Part shown: in pieces, positions 1-11,446 of the stretch | Numbering within the stretch: the stretch's first letter is position 1 | Layout of the letters: every line of letters starts with the position of its first letter | Assembly (NCBI GenBank): GCA_012861695.1 | Contig: JAAOOA010000157.1 | Span: 145,001-209,000 of the forward strand | DNA length: 64,000 nucleotides | Direction: 5' to 3' | From: Trematomus loennbergii | Lineage: Eukaryota > Chordata > Actinopteri > Perciformes > Nototheniidae | The notes under the pieces: generated by a model | Seen by the model: only the letters and a program-made list of their open reading frames with translations | Database searches by the model: none | What the model was told of the DNA's origin: nothing | Made by a program: the position numbers and the translations under genes

Positions 1-13
1 GAGGACCATCATG

Positions 14-215
14 GTTATATCTCTCACAGGCTTCGCCCTCTACTGGACTCTATGGGTACTACCTTATCATGCAAGCATTCACCTACTGAGATTTCTATAG
101 ACGTAGCCGGCCCCGGGGCGGGCCTACCTGAATGCGTGCGCATCTCACTTCCGTATAAAAGGAGGCCTCGCCTCCTGACCACTATCCTTTACTCTTCAGC
201 TAGCGGAGGTGATAC
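14..215 (+). repeat. DIRS left inverted terminal repeat
   Basis: The stretch from about 30 to 210 reappears reverse-complemented at about 5375-5548, with a few substitutions and a 2-base indel near position 92. The outer part (14-58) is also complementary to 5251-5296 in the internal complementary region. It carries the promoter TATA box. Confidence 0.85.
154..160 (+). promoter_or_regulatory. TATA box in the DIRS left ITR
   Basis: TATAAAA lies about 107 bases upstream of the first gag-like ATG (266). The same box is kept in the inverted right repeat at 5422-5428 on the minus strand. This is consistent with a promoter inside the ITR, although transcription is not shown. Confidence 0.55.
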
Positions 216-265
216 TTACACTGAGTCTGAGACGTTTGAGAGAAAGGAAAGCGAATATTATCGAA

Positions 266-1571
266 ATGGAGCCACTCCTGGAGCATCGAAACTGCCCGTT
301 GTGCCCTGGCCTGCGGGAGCGGATCTGCACCGCCAGTGTTTCCAGTGCCTGGGGCCGGACCATGCCGAGCAGGGAATGGGCCAGACACCGGCCTGCGTTG
401 CCTGTCGCTCGATCCCGCTGCTGAACCGCCGGCATCGTGCGGAGCACTTCTGGAGGAATCTCGGCCCGCAGGTGCACGTGGAGGTAGAAGATCTGGACCT
501 CGAGGTGGTGGACATGGACTATCTGGAGGACGTGCCATTTGAATTCGCCCTTCCGAGGGACCGAGTGGTCGACTCACGGAGGGGGAAGATGACGACATTT
601 CCTTGTCCGACACCCCTGGTTCCGATGGCCAGGAGGGTCCAGCACTCAGGTCTGCACGACTGGACTTCCCAGCGGTGATGACCCAGGCGGCGGAGCGTGT
701 AGGCTTACCGCTCCCCCCACCGCTGCCACAGAGGCCTATAAGCCGCCTTAGGCAGGGGTTTTACGGCGCAGCCGGCCTTCGTCTCGCCCCTGTTGCCTGA
801 CATCTGGCAGTGTGTGGAGGCGACATGGCGGCGTCCATTGAAGCCGAAGGCCTCAATAGCATCCATGTCGGGCATTATCAGGGTGCAGGGCCGATCAGAC
901 ATGGTGTGTCCTGGCGTGCCCCCCCTCGATGAGAGCCTGGCGGCCCATCTGTTGCCGCGAATAGCTGGTTGGGCGGAGGGGAAGAATCCTCTGCCCCCGC
1001 TGCCGCGGGACCGAGAGGCCCTGGAATATTTGGATAAAATGTTCAGGCTCGGTGCACAGTTGGCGGCTGCGGCCAATAATCTAGGTGTGTTGGGCGTCTC
1101 CCTGATTACTCCTCAAACAGACGCCCCCGCTCTCCCGTCTCAGGATGGGAGTGATTATCCGGACCGCTGCATAGGTCAGATGAACAATCTGATCCATGGA
1201 GTGGCCGCCGCAGCCGGGCGGGTGATGTCCTTGGCCACAGTGGCGTCGCGTCACGTGTGGCTGGGACTCACCGCGTTGTCAAAGAAAGACCGAGTGGATC
1301 TCCTTGGAGCCCCCGTTTCCACGGAAGGGCTCTTTGGGTCGATAGCCTCGGTCACCCAGCGTTTTAGCGTCTGGAGGAGGAGAGGGTGCAGCTTAGCCGC
1401 ATGCTACCGCTGGCTTCTCCTCAAACATCGCAGCGCGCTCCGCCGCTGCGGAGGAGCGCTGCGATGTTTAACTCCAGCGCGACGGCGAGACGCAGGGAGA
1501 GGCGCCGGTACGCAAGTCCCGTGCCTGTAGCGCCCTCCACTTCTTCGGCCCACCCCGCGGGACCGGCGTAA
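266..1571 (+). pseudogene. DIRS gag-like protein, frameshifted
   Basis: This is the putative structural protein of the DIRS element. It starts MEPLLEHRNCPLCPG, then shifts frame into a Cys/His-rich stretch (HRQCFQCLGPDHAEQG...ACVACRS, about 325-415) typical of the N-terminal zinc-binding part of DIRS gag. The middle portion (793-1385) holds the conserved gag region around LGLTALSKKDRVDLLGAPVS and GLFGSIASVTQRF. Another frame shift near 1386 leads into the basic, Pro/Ser-rich C-terminus ending at a TAA at 1569-1571. At least two frame changes and a missing stretch between 678 and 793 mean no intact protein. The family is assigned from motif memory and neighbours. Confidence 0.75.
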
Positions 1572-1843
1572 TCCCACCTCCTCCCTGTTTAATGCTCAGA
1601 TCCCTGTTATTAGAGAGTCTAATAAAAATAAGGTTGATCTGTATCCAAGTCTGAGTGTCGTTTGTTTTCACAATCCTGCACTCACACACATTGTTGACTG
1701 TACATATTCCCCACTCGCTGCCCCAGTTGTAGCTCCTGTAAAGGAGATAGCTTGTGGGCATGCGCAGATGAGAGAGATAAACCACAGGAAGTGCTATCAT
1801 AGCGCTATTGCGTATTACTGTCAGGGAACACACTACGCCTAGA

Positions 1844-2062
1844 ATAAAAGCTCCAATTAATACAGTTTACCGTAGTGGTAAGGGCTGCATTATGGCGGAG
1901 CCCGCACTCTCTCAGGAGCGCATGGCGGTGCGTTCAGGGTCCTCAGTTGAACAAACTACGTCTATAAAAACTCAGATTAATGCTGTTTACCGTAGTGGTG
2001 AGAACAGCATTATGGTGGAGCGCACGCTCACACAAGAGCGTGCAACGGTGCGTTCAGGGACC
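1844..2062 (+). repeat. Tandem 120-bp coding-like repeat between DIRS gag and RT
   Basis: There are two imperfect copies (1844-1963 and a partial 1964-2062), open in the same frame. Each encodes about 40 residues with the shared pattern IN.VYRSG....IM.E..L.QER..VRSG. The function is unknown, and the region lies inside the DIRS element. Confidence 0.7.
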
Positions 2063-2230
2063 TAATAAATAATTGGCCCTTTCTGTGTCGACCCTCCATG
2101 GGCAAATCTTCCCTTCACGGGGAGTTTTGCGGCGGAACGGGTCGCCAGAGAGTATCACAGCTTCATAGCTGCGGCCCCGCAGCTGAGGGCTTTTCCATTA
2201 ACACAATGTTATGAGGAATGGAGCCTCAGC

Positions 2231-2925
2231 TGTGTGTTAACTAAATGGATGGACAGGACGCTGAAACGGGGCTATTCACTCCAGTTTTGCAGCATCCCAC
2301 CTCCATTCAGAGGCATGCGAGAGGTAAATCTGTCATCTCAGGAGGAGATGGGTTTCCTCTCAGCAGAGATTCAGGCTCTGGTGCAGAAACAGGCAGTGTC
2401 GGTTGTGCACCCTCAGCACAGAGAAAAGGGTCTTTATTCCATGTACTTCCTGGTTCTCAAGAAGACGGGAATTCAGACCTATTCTAGATTTGCGCAGCCT
2501 GAATCGCCACATTTGCCGCAGGAAATTTCACATGTTAACCATTTAATGGGGCTGGTGCAACCGGGTGATTGGTTCACCACCATCGACCTGAAAGACGCAT
2601 ATTTTCATGTGGAAATTGTGCCAGAGCACAGGAAGTATCTGCGTTTTGCCTTCCAGGGGATAGCCTATGAGTACAGACTCCCGTTCGGCTACTCCCTATC
2701 CCCACCCACATTCAGCAAATGTGTGGCCACTGCGCTTCAACCGCTGCGCGCCCACGGCATGAGAGTTTTCTTTTACCTAGTTGACCTCATAGTCATGGCC
2801 GGTCCAGGGAACAGGCAATGCTTTGCACAGCGCAATTGATCACACACCTAACCAAATTAGGCTTTGCAATCAATTGGAAAAAGAGCACCCCCATACCTCG
2901 CCAACAGGCGTTGTATTTGGGAGTG
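2231..2925 (+). pseudogene. DIRS reverse transcriptase, inactivated
   Basis: An open stretch at 2234-2839 encodes the fingers and palm of a DIRS reverse transcriptase. Seen in order are KWMDRTLKRGYSLQF, a degraded PILDLR-like segment (2477-2500) where a frame disturbance gives QTYSRFAQPE, TTIDLKDAYFHVEI (catalytic motif A, Asp kept), LRFAFQG, LPFGYSLSPPTFSKCV, and RVFFYLVDLIVMA. The last is the motif C box, where the first Asp of the expected YLDD is Val. A stop follows at 2837. Coding resemblance continues in another frame (LGFAINWKKSTPIPRQQALYLGV) until the insertion at 2926. The catalytic change and frameshifts make it non-functional. Confidence 0.85.
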
Positions 2926-3179
2926 GTTCAAGGTTCAAGGTTCTTTATTGTCAAACTTACATAGCTACAGAGTAATTATGTCGTTGAAAATCTTAGGTAA
3001 CAGGCTTCTCCAACAATGCAACACAATAATACAGATAAGCAGACAATATTAAAACAATATTAAAATATACTATATTAAAAGTAATACAAAAAGAAAAATA
3101 GTTTTAAAAAAAGTGAAAAAAAGTGGAGTGTGCAATACGAGTCTATATACAAGTTATTGGAATGATATATTAGATAATG
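2926..3179 (-). mobile_element. LINE 3'-end fragment inserted in the DIRS element
   Basis: Read on the minus strand, the segment ends with TTTGACAATAAAGAACC followed by a repeated TTGAACC tail. This is the kind of 3' terminus found on L2/CR1-lineage elements of fish. It interrupts the DIRS pol: RT similarity stops at about 2925 and pol resumes at 3180 (HMRRLQRWF). The RT-to-RNase H linker appears to be missing. No clear TSD was found. Confidence 0.6.
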
Positions 3180-4141
3180 CATATGCGCCGCCTGCAGAGG
3201 TGGTTTTCCAGTCTGCGTTTGGATCCCAAGAGGCACAAACGGCGGCTGGTGACCATCCCCCCCTCAGTGGAGGGCAACCTCCGGTTCTGGGGGTCTCCCG
3301 GGCGCCTCCGGAGGGGGTCTCCACTGGGCGGGTAACCTCCTACATCACAGTGTTCACGGACGCATCCAGAACAGGATGGGGAGGGACCTGCCTGAAGAGG
3401 GCTATAGGTGGGCGCTGGTCTCTAACAGAAACACGACACAGCAACCTCCTAGAGCTACGGGCGGTAGTGTTAGTCCTCCAGCATTTCATGCCCCTAATTC
3501 AAGGGAGACATGTATTGGTCAGGAGCGACAACAGCACCACAGTGGCTTATATCAACAGGCAGGGCGGAGTCCGCTCCGCCGCCTTGTTGGCCACAGCGGA
3601 GAGGCTGTGGTTATGGGCATCAGAGGTGGTTATCTCTGAGAGCCCTCCATATCCCGGGACTGGAGAACAGGGGGGCCGACCTCATGTCGAGGGGCGGCCC
3701 CCTGCCAGGCGAATGGACGCTTCACCCGGAGGTGGTGAAGCAGATCTGGGCCCAGTTCGGGAGAGCGGAAGTGGACCTGTTCGCCAGCCGGCGCAACAGC
3801 CACTGTGCCCTGTGGTTTCCATGGCCCTGAGCGACGACCCGCCTTTGGGGGTGGACGCGTTTGCACACGAGCCATGGCCAAAAGCTGCTATACGCCTTTC
3901 CACCGCTGCGTCTCATTCTCCCTCTCCTGGGGAGAGTGAGGCGAGAACGTCTGGCAGTCATTCTGGTGGCACCGGATCGCGTCGGGGCTCCGTGGTACTC
4001 AGAAATGACACAGATGAAGGTGGGCCAGCCCTGGGCGATCCCCCAGTTCTGGGGGGCGATGTCTCAAGAGGCAGGTGCAATCGGGGCGTTACCCACTCTG
4101 GGCCGTCCTCTTCAGGCTTGGCTCCTGAGAGGGACAGGCTG
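3180..4141 (+). pseudogene. DIRS RNase H and downstream pol region, frameshifted
   Basis: Pol resumes with HMRRLQRWFSSLRLDPKRHK in one frame, then shifts. The RNase H domain is at about 3343-3640: VFTDASRTGWGG (first catalytic Asp), LLELRAVVLVLQHF (the Glu helix) and RSDNSTTVAYINRQGG (third acidic site). After another shift come LRALHIPGLENRGADLMSRG and the conserved EVDLFASRRNSHCALWF (3640-3830). A third frame (3861-4141) ends the region. All are family signatures of DIRS pol. At least three frame changes exclude a working enzyme, although the visible RNase H acidic residues are kept. Confidence 0.8.
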
Positions 4142-5135
4142 AGACAGGGTGGATTGTCTGACAGCGTTATTCAGTCTATCCAGGCAGCTAGAGCAGAATC
4201 CACCACAGCCTGTTACAGGCCAAAGTGGCTGAGATTCCAGCATTGGTGTGAGGAGCGGGGAATAGCCCCTATCTTGTGAGTTGGGCTCTATTTTATCCTT
4301 CTTACAGTTACTGGTGGACAGAGGGCTTGCTCATTCCACAGTGAAGGTGTATGCAGCAGCCATCTCGTCCTGTCATGAGGGTTCAACGGCAGGTCAGCCT
4401 TCTCTCATCCACTGATGTTGCGGTTTTTACAGGGGGTCAGGAGGCTGCGCCCGGTGGTGCACGCCTCCGCCCCACAGTGGGACCTGCCGCTGGTGCTCGA
4501 GGCTTGGTCACGGCCATTTGAGCCTCTTGAGCTCTCCTCCCTGAAAGCACTGTCGTGGAAGACAGCGTTGCTACTTGCCTTAACGTCAGCCAAAAGAGTG
4601 TCCGAGTTAACCGCTCTGTCGGTGCACCCGAGCTGTTTTGATTCGGGGTGACCAGAGTGGGGCGACACTCAGACCGAACCCCTCCTTTGTGCCCAAGAGC
4701 CTAAGGAGTGGTTCAGGTCGAGGGCTATTCAGTTGGGGGGTTTTAGTCTTCCACCCCATGGGGGGCTAGAGAAGCTAAATTACACCTCCTCTGCCCGGTG
4801 CGCGCATTAGCATATTATGTAGAGCGCACAGCTACCCTGAGACGCACTGAACAGCTGTTTGTGTGCTTCGGGGGCGGGGTGACTGGAAAAGCTCTGTCCA
4901 AGAAACGCCTGGCAGGCTGGCTTTGCGAACCATTGCACACGCCTACAAGCAGGCAGGGAGAGCCTGTCCCATGGGGGTCCGTGCGCACTCCACACGAGCT
5001 GTGGCTGCATCAACAGCCTTATTCAGCGGTGTGAGTGTGGAGGATATATGCACGGCGGCGTCTTGGTCAACGCCAGGCCCCTTCATAAAGTTTTATCTCT
5101 TGGATATGTCTGGCTCTTTCTCATCGTCTGTGCTT
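4140..5135 (+). pseudogene. DIRS tyrosine recombinase, frameshifted
   Basis: The recombinase would integrate the circular DNA intermediate in place of a DDE integrase. The N-terminal SAM-like part begins with AARAESTTACYRPKWLRFQHWC (4180-4250) and then hits a stop at 4277. The catalytic part is spread over frames: ALLLALTSAKRVSELTAL (4560-4620, first catalytic Arg), ALSKKRLAGWL (4890-4925), then GVRAHSTRAVAASTALFSG (4970-5030, His-x-x-Arg) and FIKFYLLDM (5080-5110), which holds the likely nucleophilic Tyr. The R, H-x-x-R and Y residues are visible but not in one reading frame. Confidence 0.8.
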
Positions 5136-5250
5136 GCTGGGCAACACAGGACTGGTGAGGAGGGGGGGGGCTGTGGGTCAGTGGGCATCTGACCCCCTCC
5201 CCGGGCGTAAATGCGCTTACATTTCTCCGGACCGTGCGGCTCCGCCCACT

Positions 5251-5350
5251 GTACCCATAGAGTCCAGTAGAGGGCGGAGCCTGTGAGAGATATAACGCCG
5301 GGTTACGTATTGTAACCCTTGTTATATTAACACAGGCGGAGCCCTCTACT
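5251..5350. repeat. DIRS internal complementary region
   Basis: 5251-5296 is the reverse complement of the outer left end of the element (14-58). 5308-5350 is the reverse complement of the outer right end (about 5535-5579). The two element termini are thus represented back to back, the hallmark of DIRS elements, thought to template circle formation. Confidence 0.85.
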
Positions 5351-5364
5351 CTGGGGCACTGTCT

Positions 5365-5579
5365 GTCCTATACCGCTCGCTGAAGAGTGGTGTAGGATGA
5401 TGGTCAGGAGGCGAGGCCTCCTTTTATACGGAAGTGAGATGCGCGCGCATTCAGGTAGGCCCGCCCCGGGGCCGGCTACGTCTATAGAAATCAGTAGGTG
5501 AATGCTTGCATGATAAGGTAGTACCCATAGAGTCCAGTAGAGGGCTCCACCTGTGTTAATATAACAAGGGTTACAATAC
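5365..5579 (-). repeat. DIRS right inverted terminal repeat
   Basis: Reverse complement of the left ITR, including the TATA box (5422-5428) and the conserved CTCTACTGGACTCTATGGG core. It ends at about 5579 with a tip, TTATATTAACACAGG on the minus strand, that differs from the left tip. Unequal tips are normal for DIRS. Confidence 0.85.
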
Positions 5580-6398
5580 TCAAGCTCACAGCTCCTCATA
5601 TCTGTTCAGAAACTAGACAAAAGTTAAACAAGTACAAACCACAGACTGTCTGTGTCATGGGGAATACAGTCGCTGGTTTATTTATGTCTGTATAGGCCGT
5701 TGTTGTGAGTGTGGACGGTCGGAGCATATACTGCGTTAGCTTAGCCGATCTCCATTTAGACAACACGCATTTTAAAAGGTGTTTCGCCTGCCGTCTGTCT
5801 GCAGACTTGTCAAAGCATTAATTCATGGTTTTTACTAACCGGTATCAGTATGTTGTTACTTCGGCATCATTTTTAAACGTGTATTACAATTCAATAACTG
5901 TCAAATATGTTCATCTTGTTGTAGTTGTAGCCCCCTTGCCAGCGATTCTCTCTCTAGTTTAGCATACTCAGCCCGACTCAGCCTGGTTGTTGGCCCGGAA
6001 AGAACCTCGATTTTATGGAGCCAGAAAAACTGTGAAATAGTACCCGCTAGCCGGAACTACGCCAAGTGGAAACGCAACCAAAAACGGGCCCGGCACGGCA
6101 TGCTTAAAGCGAGCTCTGCGCTGTAGTGGAAATGTGCCATAAGGGTCAGGAGCATGCCAATGACCACCTCCCTGAAATGAAATGTTGAAAAAAATTCTCA
6201 CATTTTATTTTTTATTTATTTCCCCATTGCCCCAAATAGCGGACATTATGTTAGAATCACAACATGAAGGGGAACATGGTGGAGCATTCAGCAGTCATAT
6301 GTCCACATTTAATAATCTCAGGAGTTTATAGAGACGTATAACACATTGAATACGCAATTCTGATTGGTCAATTGGATATTTCAGAGGTTATTAATACT
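5580..6398. other. Unique-looking DNA
   Basis: No coding similarity, RNA gene or clear repeat was recognised between the DIRS right end and the next MITE. Confidence 0.5.
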
Positions 6399-6405
6399 CG
6401 ATAAC

Positions 6406-6883
6406 CAACACAGTCTCACGGCATTTCGTGTTATAGTCACAAAATTAATCTATTGATCCGTGTTCACCAACACGATTTTGCCATTTTTTTCGTGTCACAG
6501 AACGATTTTAGAAGCAATGTATTTTATTGGTAGTATGTTTCGTGCCTGCACCAAATAATAACAAATTAGAAGGAAAAAAAGATTTTAAAAAATACAGATT
6601 TCAGTATTCTGAGGCTCTGAGACATTTCTTTTCCTCACAGACGGCAAAAAAAGTCAGACATTATACAATTTAAAATAAAAGGGATAGGGTTAGGCTTAGG
6701 GTAAGATATTGAGTAAGGAAATGTTTTTATGAACCACACAGCTTCTGGTATTCCAAGAAATACATTGCATTTAAAATCGTTCTGTGTGACACGAAAAAAA
6801 TGTGAAAATCGTGTTGGTGAACACGAATCAATAGATTAAATTAATTTCGTGACTATAACACGAAATGCCGTGAGACTGGGTTG
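6406..6883. mobile_element. MITE with about 75-bp TIRs and 7-bp TSD (copy A)
   Basis: The left TIR starts CAACACAGTCTCACGGC and the right end is its near-perfect inverse (...GCCGTGAGACTGGGTTG). The arms extend through CGTGTTCACCAACACGAT. Flanking 7-bp repeats CGATAAC lie at 6399-6405 and 6884-6890. A second copy is at 21535-22144. There is no coding capacity. The superfamily is not assigned; 7 bp does not match the classic hAT (8) or Tc1 (2) lengths. Confidence 0.85.
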
Positions 6884-6890
6884 CGATAAC

Positions 6891-7655
6891 ACACCGCTGC
6901 TAAGCACAAACACTGTTGCTAAGGAGGATCAATGGAGAGAAGGAAAGAGGTTAAAAAAGAGCGTTGGGCGTTAGATAAACCCGAATAAGATAGACAGGAA
7001 GTAAACACTAACAGGAACACAGTACGATCGGATCGTTCTCTATGATCTCCCTGTCTGCTGTTCTTTTTTCAATAATGTCCGCCTCGCTGCACATTAACTC
7101 TCACAGAAACAGTCCAGTGTCCCAAATCACTGCTCTGCTGGATGGAGAAGGTGACTTACATTTTAGTAAGACATTTTCTACAGACAAAGGATTGTGTTGA
7201 AGTTTAAGAGAATACATCTTTATTTGTCCCTGTTGGAGCGCAGAAGTGTGTGTGTGTTGTTTACACTGCAGACTGTTGGGAGCTTTGGGTGCGGCTGACA
7301 CACAGAACTGTGCAGAGACACATTGAACAAAATAAAGAGAGGACAAAAGTAAAGAGTAGAGAGAGAAAGGGACAAAGAGGCCACATTGGAGTGGACGCTG
7401 TCCTACTGTAAACGGGTGTGGTTTGGTTTTAATTATAGACTGGTTTAAAAATGAAAGCATGCTATCATCAACTGCTGCTACTGGGCTGGGCCACCACACA
7501 GCAGTAATACACACATAAACATGAGGAAACACAGCCACACACACTTCCTGACATATACCATCATCATGGTAATTAAAGAGAACTGGAAGTCTAAGTAAGA
7601 GATGAGACAAACTTTCCTCTAGTTACTGTGTGGGGAGAGTAGGAGTCCCACCAGA
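6891..7655. other. Unique-looking DNA
   Basis: Nothing recognised. A 169-codon open frame on the minus strand (7101-7610) has no motif I know and is unlikely to be coding. Confidence 0.45.
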
Positions 7656-8784
<1,129 letters not shown>

Positions 8785-9275
8785 TATGTACAGTGCGTAC
8801 ACCCTCATCCACCTCCACTGGCTGCCGGTCAAGTCCCGCATAACCTACAAAGTCCTCCTCCTCACCTACAAGTCCCTCCATGCCCTTGCCCCCCAGTACC
8901 TAACGGACCTCCTCCACACCCACATGCCCCACCCCGGAACCTGCGGTCTTCAGACTCTGGCCTGCTTACCACCCCCAGCACCAAACTGCGAACCTTCTGG
9001 GACAGAGCCTTCAGTGTGGCTTCCCCACCCTCTGGAACGCTCTCCCTGCGGAGATCCGCAACATCCCCACGCTTGACGCCTTCAAAAGGGCCCTCAAGTC
9101 CCATCTGTTTGCCAAGGCCTTCGGCCCCTAATTGATTTGTTGTTTTGTCTGTCTGCCTGTTTGTCTGACTGCCTTTTGTTTTTGTTTGTTTGTTTTTACT
9201 CCTGTTTTTCTTGTTAAGTGACCTTGGGTCCCATGAAAGGCTCTATATAAATCCAAGCTATTATTATTATTATTA
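8785..9275 (+). mobile_element. Non-LTR retrotransposon, 3'-terminal fragment
   Basis: The fragment encodes the C-terminal tail seen after RT in L2/CR1/Rex-type fish LINEs: LHWLPVKSRITYKVLLLTYK then LHALAPQYLTDLLH (8805-8925). A frameshift follows, then WNALPAEIRNIPTLDAFKR and SHLFAKAFGP before a TAA at about 9130. The 3' UTR ends CTCTATATAAATCC followed by an (ATT)n tail at about 9260-9275. It is 5' truncated, as expected from target-primed reverse transcription. The exact clade is uncertain. Confidence 0.75.
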
Positions 9276-9866
9276 AGGGTGCCAGTGGGCGGTGAAAAGA
9301 AGTTGCTTATAAACTGTTGAGTGGACATGTGTGTCAGACCATCTTTCACACAGCAGAAGCAGCATCAGAAGTCTCAGACATCACTAAGTGCTCTAACTGA
9401 ATGACATGAACTCCAGGGTTCCAGTGTGACTGTTTATAGGAGATGCTACAGATAAAATAGCTACAATGAATTAAACACACACATTCATCATCTAAATACA
9501 CTTTATTCCTTTCTTTTTCCACATGTCTATACAGCATTGTAATATAATGTGTTATAAACAGCACCATGGAGACTGACTGCTGCTTATTGACTAAAGAAAA
9601 TAAGCACAATATTATGTTTCTCTTTAATTGACTTAAACATAAGCCATAACCAACAGTAAAGAAGCAAAGTGGGAATCTTGTGTTGGTTGTTTGTTTATTG
9701 GAACGATGTGTTCTCATGCTCCCTTACTATCACACCATGGCGACAGTGACATGGGCGGCAACAGTGTTCGGTCTACACGGCGACAGACTGATCATTATGG
9801 GCTGTGGGACGCCATCATCTCCTCTTTATAGTCCAGATGTTTGTCAGAGAAACTGACTGTGATGGG

Positions 9867-9869
<3 letters not shown>
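9276..9869. other. Unique-looking DNA
   Basis: No feature recognised. Confidence 0.5.
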
Positions 9870-9937
<68 letters not shown>

Positions 9938-9940
9938 TGT

Positions 9941-9990
<50 letters not shown>

Positions 9991-10015
9991 TGTGTGTGTG
10001 CGTGTGCATGTGTGT
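9870..10015. repeat. (GT)n microsatellite
   Basis: GT array with interruptions (GTGGGTGTGTGG near 9931-9943) and degenerate GTCTGTG and GTGCGTG units at its right edge. Confidence 0.97.
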
Positions 10016-10310
10016 TTCAGTGAGACAGAATGTGGCAGCAGCTGCACAGGGACTCCAAACAGAGTGCTGATGAGCAGGGGAAGAGTTGCTGACTGAGATG
10101 CTGAGCTTCATGGTTGGAGGACAAAACACAGTGAGATACAAACACACATACACACACATACACACTCTTTGGTACACACATTAATAGACACTGACGCGGA
10201 ACAGTCCAACATACAACAGGTTACACGTATGTTATTGTCATCATAAGGGATATAATAGAGTACACATGGACACATGCACAAACAGAACACACAGTGTACC
10301 TTAATAACTC

Positions 10311-10445
10311 AGTAGCTCAGTCAGTAAGGGTTAGGCTTTGGATTGAACCAGAGGGTATCTGCTCCGGAGTGCAGACTGGTAGTTGTGGTGCCAGTTCTCC
10401 ACCTGAGCCTCTGCCCTTGAGCAAGCACGTTGACCTTAACCGCTT
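10311..10445 (+). mobile_element. tRNA-derived SINE fragment
   Basis: The head, AGTAGCTCAGTCAGTAAGGG, resembles a Pol III A box. GGATTGAACC about 25 bases on resembles a B box. The body includes CCCTTGAGCAAGCACGTTGACC, a motif common to teleost SINEs. It is degraded. Confidence 0.6.
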
Positions 10446-10509
10446 GTATTTCTAAACCTAAGTTGATTTATTTTCCTTAACCTAACCAAAGTACTTTAGT
10501 AGTTCTGAC

Positions 10510-11438
10510 CAGAGATGGGTCGTTACTAAAAAAAAGTAATATATTACATATTACATATTACTTTTTAAAAAAGTAATATATTACACTACTTCGTTACTCT
10601 CTACATAAAGTAACTCGTTACTTTACTCGTTAGTTTACTCGCAGGGCCGGCCCGCCCCTCCCTACAGGCAGATCACGCAGACTGCTAAAGTTTCAAATGA
10701 TCTCTTTTGTTCAGTTTCCATTGTCACATAAGACTGATCCAGATAGCTCTGACTATGGCTGTCCTCTGTCTCCTGCTATCTGTATTTTGCGCAGTATATC
10801 TTTGAACGATGCGATGGTGATTCCACTGTGCAAATGGGCAACATTACCTCTACTATGAAGGATGCTACAAGCCTGTCCATCTCTGCTTTGGTTACCGGTC
10901 CTCCAAATTCTACTTTGTGCCGCTTCAGAGTCGGCGGCGGCGACTCACAACATCCTCACTCTGGGTTCGGGGGTCCTTAGCTATTAGCTTCACCTTAGCA
11001 TGTGTTCTTTGCAGGTGTTTGTTGAGGTTTGACGTGGTGTTTGCAGCAGTGGATAACAGCTTCTGGCCTGGACACAGTTTGCACCTCACCGTCACATTCC
11101 TGTCTATTCTTCGGACGAACTCAAAATAATGGGCATACCTCCACCCCTCGAAAGTTATCGCTGACTCTGCCATGTTTATGCAGCACTGCACGTGGAGATG
11201 TGGACGCGCAAGTCGCGCAGATTACGTACATATAAACCTGCGGCGGAAACCCCTCTTGTCTGTCAGTGTGATTATGACTGATTTTATAAAAGTAACGAAG
11301 TAACGCGTGTCGGGGCAATGTTAGTAACTGTAGTGTGATTACTGAATTATAAAGTAACGCGTTACACTACTCCGTTACCGACAAAAGTAATATTATTACA
11401 GTAACGCGTTACTTTGTAACGCGTTACACCCAACTCTG
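10510..11438 (-). mobile_element. Non-autonomous hAT element
   Basis: The TIR tip is CAGAGATGGG on the left and, inverted, CAGAGTTGGG on the right. A perfect 8-bp TSD GTTCTGAC lies at 10502-10509 and 11439-11446, the hAT length. Subterminal regions are rich in GTAAC/TAACGCG repeats in both orientations. The 929-bp body carries a transposase zinc-finger fragment on the minus strand. Confidence 0.93.
10925..11191 (-). pseudogene. hAT transposase N-terminal fragment with BED-type zinc finger
   Basis: An 88-codon open frame lies within the hAT element. It contains a BED-finger pattern: FEFVRRIDRN, then CKLCPGQ (C-x2-C) and, after STAANTTSNLNKHLQRTHA, the paired His (H-x4-H in LNKHLQRTH). In autonomous hAT transposases this finger binds the element ends, and the RNase H-like catalytic core follows. 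Here the frame stops after the finger, so only the DNA-binding portion survives. It may be transcribed or may be a relic of an internal deletion. Confidence 0.8.
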
Positions 11439-11446
11439 GTTCTGAC

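Larger units (their letters stand above)
14..5579 (+). mobile_element. DIRS-type tyrosine-recombinase retrotransposon, near full length, decayed
   Basis: The order is left inverted terminal repeat, gag-like region, reverse transcriptase, RNase H, tyrosine recombinase, internal complementary region, right inverted terminal repeat. This is the DIRS1 order, and there is no integrase. The RT region has the DIRS-like stretch TIDLKDAYFHV, RNase H has DNSTTVAYINRQGG, and the recombinase has HSTR. The element is dead: gag, pol and recombinase are all frameshifted, the RT YLDD box reads YLVD, and a LINE 3' end sits at 2926-3179. DIRS elements integrate by recombinase through a circular intermediate and make no TSD, so none is expected. 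The left end falls almost at the window edge. Confidence 0.9.

Noticed and set aside
52..678. 208-codon frame beginning in the DIRS left ITR as a separate gene
   Set aside because: Its start lies in the terminal repeat. Only the Cys-rich part belongs to gag, so it was folded into the gag pseudogene.
6690..6712. TTAGGG-like words in the MITE
   Set aside because: Only two loosely spaced matches (GGGTTAGGCTTAGGG), also present inverted in copy B; part of the MITE, not an interstitial telomere array.
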